Source of the DNA: VBDM01 sp964430565
GTDB taxonomy: Bacteria > Pseudomonadota > Gammaproteobacteria > Burkholderiales > SG8-39
Length of the DNA: 29,852 bases
Reading direction: 5' to 3'
Assembly (NCBI GenBank): GCA_964430565.1
Contig: CAYSFD010000033.1
Location: 1-29,852, forward strand
Below, piece by piece: positions 25,340 to 29,852 of this stretch (the stretch's first letter is position 1; every line of letters begins with the position of its first letter). The translations under genes were made by a program, and so were the position numbers. The notes beneath the pieces are model-generated. The model was not told the origin of the DNA. It saw only the letters and a program-made list of their open reading frames with translations, and ran no database searches.

Positions 25340-26311
25340 ATGCCAGGAGTAACGCGCGCCGTACTGATTGCTTGCGCCGCTGTACTGGGCATTCAACCAC
25401 AGGGCTTGTTGGCCCAGGCGTATCCGGCGAAGCCGATCCGCGTCATCGTTCCATTCGGCGCTGGCGGACCGGCCGACATCTACGCCCGCTTTCTCGGCCA
25501 GCAAATGCTGGGGGTACTCGGACAGCCGTTCGTGGTCGAGAACCGGCCGGGCGCGGGATCGATCATCGGCACCGACCTGGTGGCGAAATCGGCGCCGGAC
25601 GGCTACACGCTGCTGGTCATGTCGAACACCCACACGGTCAACGAATCGCTGATTCCGAAAAAACCGTTCGCGTTGATGAAGGATTTCGTCCCGGTGGCGC
25701 CGATCAACTACTCGGATATCCTGCTGGTGGTGCATCCATCCGTCCCTGCGAGATCGGTGAAGGATCTGGTCCAGCTCTCAAAGAAGAACCGCATGAGCTA
25801 TGCGTCCTCCGGCAACGGCACGCCGTACCACATGGCCGGCGAGCTGTTCAAGGCGCTCGCGGGCGTGGACATCCTGCACGTTCCCCACAAGGGCAGCGGG
25901 GAAGCGCGCACCAGCGTCATGAGCGGGCAGACCGAGATGATGCTCGACGCGATCACCACCATGGCGCCGATCGCGAAGGCTGGCAGAGTGCGGGCGCTGG
26001 GAACCAGCGGGCGGACGCGCTCTACCGTGCTGCCCGATGTGCCGACCATAGATGAAGCGGGCGTGAAGGGCTACGAGACGACCATCTGGCTCGGGGTGAT
26101 GGCGCCGGCCGGAACGCCCAGGCCGATGATCGACCGGCTCAACGCAGAAATCACCAGGGTCACGAGCCGGGCCGATGTGAAGAAGATCTGGGGCGAGCAG
26201 GGCGCGGTGTCGTTGACGATGACGGTCGCCGAGTTCGAAAAGTACCTGCACGCCGATATCGCCAAGTGGGCGAAGGTGGTCAAGATCTCCGGAGCCAAAG
26301 CCGACCAATAA
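25340..26311 (+). CDS. tctC: Tripartite tricarboxylate transporter binding protein (Bug family), first copy
   Basis: This 323-residue periplasmic receptor has a signal peptide to about residue 25-27 (cleavage in LLAQAYPAK). The family pattern is clear: YPAKPIRVIVPFGAGGPADIYAR, VVENRPGAGSIIGTDLVAKSAPDGYTLLV, then SSGNGTPYHMAGELFK, HVPHKGSGEA and LGVMAPAGTPRPMIDRLN. GAGGAGG stands five bases before the ATG. Bug proteins bind diverse carboxylates, so the ligand is open. It is the first gene of a tctC-tctC-tctB-tctA cluster, which argues that it feeds the adjacent TctAB channel. Most Bug genes in related genomes are orphans. Confidence 0.92.
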   Translation: MPGVTRAVLIACAAVLGIQPQGLLAQAYPAKPIRVIVPFGAGGPADIYARFLGQQMLGVLGQPFVVENRPGAGSIIGTDLVAKSAPDGYTLLVMSNTHTVNESLIPKKPFALMKDFVPVAPINYSDILLVVHPSVPARSVKDLVQLSKKNRMSYASSGNGTPYHMAGELFKALAGVDILHVPHKGSGEARTSVMSGQTEMMLDAITTMAPIAKAGRVRALGTSGRTRSTVLPDVPTIDEAGVKGYETTIWLGVMAPAGTPRPMIDRLNAEITRVTSRADVKKIWGEQGAVSLTMTVAEFEKYLHADIAKWAKVVKISGAKADQ

Positions 26312-26313
26312 CT

Positions 26314-26333
26314 CAGTGTTGAGTGTTGAGTTA
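26314..26333 (+). repeat. Heptamer tandem repeat between the two tctC genes
   Basis: The unit AGTGTTG occurs twice in a row and a third unit begins, starting just after the first tctC stop. It is the shortest of the seven-base arrays in this cluster. Confidence 0.6.
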
Positions 26334-26361
26334 AGACCACAAGAGCCGTGAGGAGAGAACA

Positions 26362-27339
26362 ATGAAGTGCCGTCTGGGGTTTCTGGTTATTTGCCTGCTG
26401 GCGCCGCTGGCGGCGGGCGCGCAGGAAGCGTTTCCAAGTCGTCCGATCACGATGATCGTGGCCTTCCCGCCGGGCGGGGTGGCGGACATTACCGCGAGAC
26501 CGACCGCGGCGGCGTTGGAGAAAATCCTCAAGCAGCCGGTGACCGTCACCAACCGCCCCGGCGCGGCGGGCGCGGTGGGCAACTCCGTGGTGGCCAATGC
26601 CAAACCCGATGGCTACACGATACTGATGGCGCTCTCCAGCATCTCGGTGATTCCCGCGGCCGACGAGTTGTTCAACCGCAAGCCGGCCTACGCGCTGGAC
26701 CAGTTTTCCCCCATCGCGCTGGTTTCGGCGGACCCTACCATCCTGGTGGTGCACCCCTCGCTGCCGGTGAAGACGCCCAAGGAGCTGGTGGCGCTCGCAA
26801 GATCGAAGCCGGGTGAGATGTCATTCTCGTCGTCGGGCGTCTACGGCGCGCTGCACATGCCGATGGAGATGTTCCTGCACGCGGCGAAGCTGAAGATGCG
26901 GCACGTGCCGACTACCGGCGGCGGCCCGGCCATCACCGCGTTGCTTGGCGGCCACGTCGAGATGACCGCCGGCGGTCCCGCGGCGATCAGCGCCCACGTG
27001 AAGAGCGGCAAGCTGCGGCCCATCGTGGGCTGGGGCGCCGAGCGGCATCCCTCCTATCCCGAGGTGCCGACGTTCAGGGAGTTCGGCTACAAGAACGTGG
27101 AGTACTACATCTGGGCCGGACTGTTCGCTCCGCGCGGCACGCCCGACGCCGTGATGAAGGCGCTACGCGACGCGGCGCGCAGGGCGGTGCAGGACCCGGA
27201 CTTCAAGGGCACCATGGCCAGGGTGGATTCGATCGTGCAGTACAAGGACGCGCCCGAGTTTCAGCAGTACTGGATGGCGGATGCCGTGCGCCTCGCCGCG
27301 CTGGTGAAGATGGTCGGCAAGGTCGAGGACAAGAAGTAA
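26362..27339 (+). CDS. tctC: Tripartite tricarboxylate transporter binding protein (Bug family), second copy
   Basis: This 325-residue protein is another TctC-type periplasmic receptor, with a signal peptide ending near residue 20 (LAAGA|QEA). Family segments include FPSRPITMIVAFPPGGVADI, VTNRPGAAGAVGNSVVANAKPDGYT, SSSGVYGALHMPMEMF and WAGLFAPRGTPDAVMKALRDA. GAGGAGAG lies about four bases before the ATG. It differs strongly from the first copy, so the pair is not a recent duplication and may give the same channel two ligand specificities. A seven-base tandem array follows its stop and separates it from tctB. Confidence 0.92.
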   Translation: MKCRLGFLVICLLAPLAAGAQEAFPSRPITMIVAFPPGGVADITARPTAAALEKILKQPVTVTNRPGAAGAVGNSVVANAKPDGYTILMALSSISVIPAADELFNRKPAYALDQFSPIALVSADPTILVVHPSLPVKTPKELVALARSKPGEMSFSSSGVYGALHMPMEMFLHAAKLKMRHVPTTGGGPAITALLGGHVEMTAGGPAAISAHVKSGKLRPIVGWGAERHPSYPEVPTFREFGYKNVEYYIWAGLFAPRGTPDAVMKALRDAARRAVQDPDFKGTMARVDSIVQYKDAPEFQQYWMADAVRLAALVKMVGKVEDKK

Positions 27340-27344
27340 ACGGC

Positions 27345-27372
27345 GTGATTCGTGAATCGTGAATCGTGATTC
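27345..27372 (+). repeat. Heptamer tandem repeat between tctC and tctB
   Basis: Four consecutive seven-base units read GTGATTC, GTGAATC, GTGAATC, GTGATTC. GAATC and GATTC are complementary, so the array is also partly self-complementary. It begins five bases after the tctC stop. Confidence 0.8.
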
Positions 27373-27405
27373 GACCTTTCTCGCCATTCACCGATCGCGT
27401 CAATT

Positions 27406-27882
27406 ATGAGTGAGCTCGATTCGGGGCAGAAACGCGGCGGATTGCGCAGCGACCAGTTCTCGGGGCTGATGCTGCTGGCGCTGGCCCTCTACGTGGGGTG
27501 GGAAAACCGCGCCTATCCGATTGGCACGCTGCAGGAGCCCGGACCCGGCTACGTGCCGCTGCTGCTGGCGGTGTTCCTCGGCGTCACGGGATTGCTGATT
27601 GCGGGGTGGGGCGGAAAATCCGCGCCGCTCGCTTCGATCCGGTGGACCGAGACGAAGCGCGCGGTCGTGATCCTGGTGGCATGCGGCGTCGCCCTCTTCG
27701 CGCTCGAACGCATCGGCTACCGGCTGACCGTCATTGGGCTGCTGGTGTTCTTCCTCGGCGTGATTGAACGCCGGCGGCCGCTGCCGGTGGCCCTGGTCGC
27801 GCTCGGCTTCGGCCTCGCTTCCTACTATGTCGTGGGCGACCTGCTGCACGTGCCGTTGCCGCGAAGCCCTTGGGGCTTCTGA
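27406..27882 (+). CDS. tctB: TctB-family small membrane subunit
   Basis: This 158-residue protein is the small integral membrane subunit of a tripartite tricarboxylate transporter. It has an N-terminal helix (FSGLMLLALALYVGW), the family-typical segment IGTLQEPGPGYVPLLLAVFLG, and two or three further helices, the last being PVALVALGFGLASYYVVGDLL. Its neighbours tctC and tctA confirm the assignment. I found no Shine-Dalgarno sequence before the ATG; the preceding spacer holds a heptamer array. The C-terminus is close to the usual length. Confidence 0.88.
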   Translation: MSELDSGQKRGGLRSDQFSGLMLLALALYVGWENRAYPIGTLQEPGPGYVPLLLAVFLGVTGLLIAGWGGKSAPLASIRWTETKRAVVILVACGVALFALERIGYRLTVIGLLVFFLGVIERRRPLPVALVALGFGLASYYVVGDLLHVPLPRSPWGF

Positions 27883-27886
27883 AATG

Positions 27887-27918
27887 AAGGCGAAAGGCAA
27901 AAGGCAAAAGTCAAAAGG
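27887..27918 (+). repeat. Heptamer tandem repeat after tctB (AAGGCAA type)
   Basis: Units read AAGGCGA, AAGGCAA, AAGGCAA, AAGTCAA and a partial AAGG, beginning four bases after the tctB stop. This is an A-rich array in otherwise GC-rich DNA. Confidence 0.75.
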
Positions 27919-27930
27919 GGCCTCGACCCG

Positions 27931-27957
27931 GTCACGAGTCACGAGTCACGAGTCACG
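27931..27957 (+). repeat. Heptamer tandem repeat before tctA (GTCACGA type)
   Basis: Three perfect GTCACGA units and six bases of a fourth end 14 bases before the tctA ATG. The array occupies the place where a ribosome site would be expected; none is seen. Confidence 0.85.
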
Positions 27958-27971
27958 CTTCTTCTGCTTTG

Positions 27972-29489
27972 ATGGTTGAAACATTCAATAACCTGTTGCT
28001 GGGCTTCTCGGTCGCGTTGCAGCCGTCGATCCTGGTGTACGCGTTCGTCGGCTGCCTGATCGGCACGCTGGTCGGCATGATGCCGGGCCTCGGGCCGCTC
28101 GCCGGCATCAGCCTGTTGCTGCCTGCGACCTTCGGGTTGAACCCCATCGTCGCCATCGTGCTGCTCTCCGGCGTTTACTACGGCGCGATGTATGGCGGCT
28201 CCACCACCTCGATCCTGATGAATGTACCAGGAGAGGCGGCGTCGGTGATGACGTGCGTGGATGGTTACGCGATGACGCAGAACGGGCGCGCCGGGCCGGC
28301 GCTCGCCATTGCTGCGATCGGCTCATTCATCGCCGGCACGCTCGGCGTGGTGGGCCTGATGCTGCTCGCGCCCACGCTCGCCGAGTTCGCGCTGCGTTTT
28401 GGTCCGCCGGAGTACACGGCGCTCCTGCTGATGGGGTTGTTCATCCTCGCCTACATGAGCGGCGGCTCGATGCTGAAGACCCTGGCGATGGCGGCCTTCG
28501 GGCTGATGCTCGGCATGATCGGCATCGACGTCATGACCGGTTACACCCGCTTCAGCTTCGGTATCATCGAGTTGGGCGACGGGGTGGGCATCGTGCCGGT
28601 CGCGGTGGGACTGTTCGGCGTTTCGGAAATTCTGCTGACGGCGGGCGCGCCCGCGGCGCCGCAGATCCAGAAGCCGAAGCTGCGCGACCTCATTCCTTCA
28701 CGCGAGGAGTTCCGGCTGTCGGCCGGGCCCATTGCACGCGGCAGCCTGCTCGGCTTCATGATCGGCATCATCCCCGGCTCGGCGCACATCATCTCGTCGT
28801 TCGTGTCGTACGGAATCGAGCGCAGGATCTCCCGGCATCCCGAGCGCTTCGGCAAAGGCGCGATCGAGGGCGTGGCGGGGCCCGAGTCGGCCAACAATGC
28901 GGCCGCAACCGGCGCGTTCGTGCCGATGATGGCGCTCGGCATCCCGACGAGCCCGGTTACCGCGGTGATGATCGCCGCGATCATGGTGCACGGCATCCTG
29001 CCCGGGCCCATGCTGATCCAGCAGCAGCCGGAGCTGTTCTGGGGATTCGTCGCGAGCATGTACGTCGGCAACGTGGTGCTGCTGATCCTGAACCTGCCCA
29101 TGGTGGGACTGTTCGTCAACCTGCTGCGCATCCCCTACGCCTACCTCTACCCGTGCATTCTCTGTTTCTGCATACTTGGAACCTACTCGGTGTCGAGCAG
29201 CGTGGTGGACGTGTGGATACTGCTCGCCATGGGTGGGATCGGTTACGTGCTGCGCAAATTCGGCTTCGATCTCGCACCGGTTGCGCTGGGGCTGGTGCTG
29301 GCGCCGATGCTGGAGCTCTCGCTGCGGCAGTCCCTCGCCATGAGCGCCGGCAGCTACGGCATCTTCATCGAGCGGCCGATCGCCGCCACCATGTTCGGGC
29401 TGGGCGGGGTGCTGCTCCTGCTGAGCCTCAAGTCCCTGGTCTTCAAGGGCAAGGACTGGCGCAGCCAGGTCGGCCTTGAAAAACAGTGA
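27972..29489 (+). CDS. tctA: TctA-family large membrane subunit
   Basis: This 505-residue protein is the main channel of a tripartite tricarboxylate transporter, with about twelve membrane segments. Diagnostic stretches are LVGMMPGLGPLAGISLLLP (about 35-53), YGGSTTSILMNVPGE (about 75-89), and in the second half GIIPGSAHIISSFVSYGIE and the AATGAFVPMMALGIPTSP loop. The two halves repeat the same glycine/proline-rich motif, as expected for the family. The ATG at 27972 gives the usual start (METFNNLLLGF-like); a TTG directly before it is possible. No Shine-Dalgarno is visible. It is the last gene of the cluster, followed by a nine-unit heptamer array. Confidence 0.93.
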   Translation: MVETFNNLLLGFSVALQPSILVYAFVGCLIGTLVGMMPGLGPLAGISLLLPATFGLNPIVAIVLLSGVYYGAMYGGSTTSILMNVPGEAASVMTCVDGYAMTQNGRAGPALAIAAIGSFIAGTLGVVGLMLLAPTLAEFALRFGPPEYTALLLMGLFILAYMSGGSMLKTLAMAAFGLMLGMIGIDVMTGYTRFSFGIIELGDGVGIVPVAVGLFGVSEILLTAGAPAAPQIQKPKLRDLIPSREEFRLSAGPIARGSLLGFMIGIIPGSAHIISSFVSYGIERRISRHPERFGKGAIEGVAGPESANNAAATGAFVPMMALGIPTSPVTAVMIAAIMVHGILPGPMLIQQQPELFWGFVASMYVGNVVLLILNLPMVGLFVNLLRIPYAYLYPCILCFCILGTYSVSSSVVDVWILLAMGGIGYVLRKFGFDLAPVALGLVLAPMLELSLRQSLAMSAGSYGIFIERPIAATMFGLGGVLLLLSLKSLVFKGKDWRSQVGLEKQ

Positions 29490-29504
29490 TGAGGGAAGGG
29501 GCTG

Positions 29505-29566
29505 TTCCAGGTTCCAGGTTCCAGGTTCAAGGTTTAACTTGGAACTTTGAACTTGGAACTTTGAAC
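29505..29566 (+). repeat. Longest heptamer tandem array, after tctA
   Basis: Units read TTCCAGG three times, TTCAAGG, a six-base TTTAAC, then TTGGAAC, TTTGAAC, TTGGAAC, TTTGAAC. Nine units keep a seven-base period with one slip. The left and right halves are partly complementary to each other, so the array could fold back on itself. Confidence 0.85.
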
Positions 29567-29574
29567 GGGGCATT

Positions 29575-29590
29575 ACCCATCACCCATCAC
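29575..29590 (+). repeat. Short heptamer repeat (CCCATCA type) before the methyltransferase-like gene
   Basis: ACCCATC occurs twice in succession and is followed by AC, directly downstream of the longer array. The next gene starts 33 bases later. Confidence 0.55.
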
Positions 29591-29622
29591 GCCTTTCCGC
29601 ATTCTTTGGTAGCATTCGGACT

Positions 29623-29852
29623 ATGAAATTCCCGATGAAACTGGTTGCGGCCGTAGCGGCGCTGTGCGTTCCATTTGCGATTTCCGCGGACAGCGTCGAG
29701 CGCAGCGGCGGGCCGTACGTGCCGACGCCGCCGGCGGTGGTGGACGCGATGCTGGAGCTGGCGGGCGTCGGCCCGCGCGACTACGTCATCGATCTCGGTT
29801 CCGGCGACGGACGCATCGTGCTGACCGGGGCCACGCGCCACAAGGCGAGCGG
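29623..29852 (+). CDS. Exported SAM-dependent methyltransferase-like protein (N-terminal part, cut by window edge)
   Basis: The visible 76 residues begin with a Sec-type signal peptide (MKFPMKLVAAVAALCVPFAISA, probable cleavage near residue 22). They continue with YVPTPPAVVDAMLELAGV and then class I methyltransferase motif I, VIDLGSGDGRIV, which binds S-adenosylmethionine. A signal peptide on such an enzyme is unusual, because the cofactor is cytoplasmic, yet proteins of this layout are seen in proteobacterial genomes. No ribosome site is clear. A second ATG at 29635 is possible. The rest of the gene lies beyond the window. Confidence 0.75.
   Translation, partial: MKFPMKLVAAVAALCVPFAISADSVERSGGPYVPTPPAVVDAMLELAGVGPRDYVIDLGSGDGRIVLTGATRHKAS

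Noticed and set aside
26312..29590. CRISPR array in the tct spacers
   Set aside because: Units are seven bases and directly adjacent, with no spacers and no cas genes.

Overview
The window looks like a chromosomal segment of a high-GC betaproteobacterium, most likely in or near the Burkholderiales. The signs are high GC with GC-rich third positions, several Bug/TctC-type periplasmic binding proteins beside a TctA/TctB transporter, a Ugp-type ABC importer, a TrpB2-type enzyme and a FNR/ANR-like box. This is inferred from gene families and composition only. No rRNA, tRNA, CRISPR array or phage module was seen.

Left edge (1-2.3 kb) is a scar zone. An IS3-family element runs off the left end (orfA plus the start of orfB, minus strand, with a slippery T6G heptamer) and cuts a small lipoprotein gene, whose stop codon now lies in the IS end. 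Next come a frameshifted, 3'-truncated ltrA relic and a decayed C-terminal half of a tctC gene. A second ltrA relic lies at 8.35-8.74 kb and shares 219 bp with the first (about 93% by eye, same orientation). The two copies bracket an apparent uptake-plus-hydrolysis cassette.

That cassette (2.5-8.2 kb) has an NMT1/TauT-like ABC importer on the plus strand (binding protein, permease, ATPase). Converging on it is a tight minus-strand operon of alpha/beta hydrolase, short-chain dehydrogenase and amidase. A PPOX-class flavin-binding protein and a divergent LysR regulator follow, with a perfect 15-bp palindrome over the regulator's translation start region.

From 10.6 to 14.7 kb is a Ugp-like importer in the order ATPase, binding protein, permease, permease. 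It has an IclR-like palindrome upstream, and its first permease has no ordinary start codon. A secreted glycerophosphodiesterase at 16.5-17.8 kb could supply glycerol 3-phosphate to it. From 25.2 down to 14.9 kb six minus-strand genes follow: an NTT-like membrane transporter, a Tat-exported aldo/keto reductase, a dCache-HAMP-GAF-HD-GYP sensor with a large insertion in its catalytic domain, an NAD-malic enzyme preceded by a FNR-like box, the glycerophosphodiesterase and a TrpB2-like PLP enzyme.

The right end (25.3-29.5 kb) is a tripartite tricarboxylate transporter locus, tctC-tctC-tctB-tctA, then the start of an exported SAM-methyltransferase-like gene. Every spacer from the second gene on carries a tandem repeat with a 7-bp period, and each array has a different sequence. 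This is the most unusual pattern in the window. Otherwise the segment is mostly transport and metabolism, and I found no clear novel multi-gene defence or signalling system.
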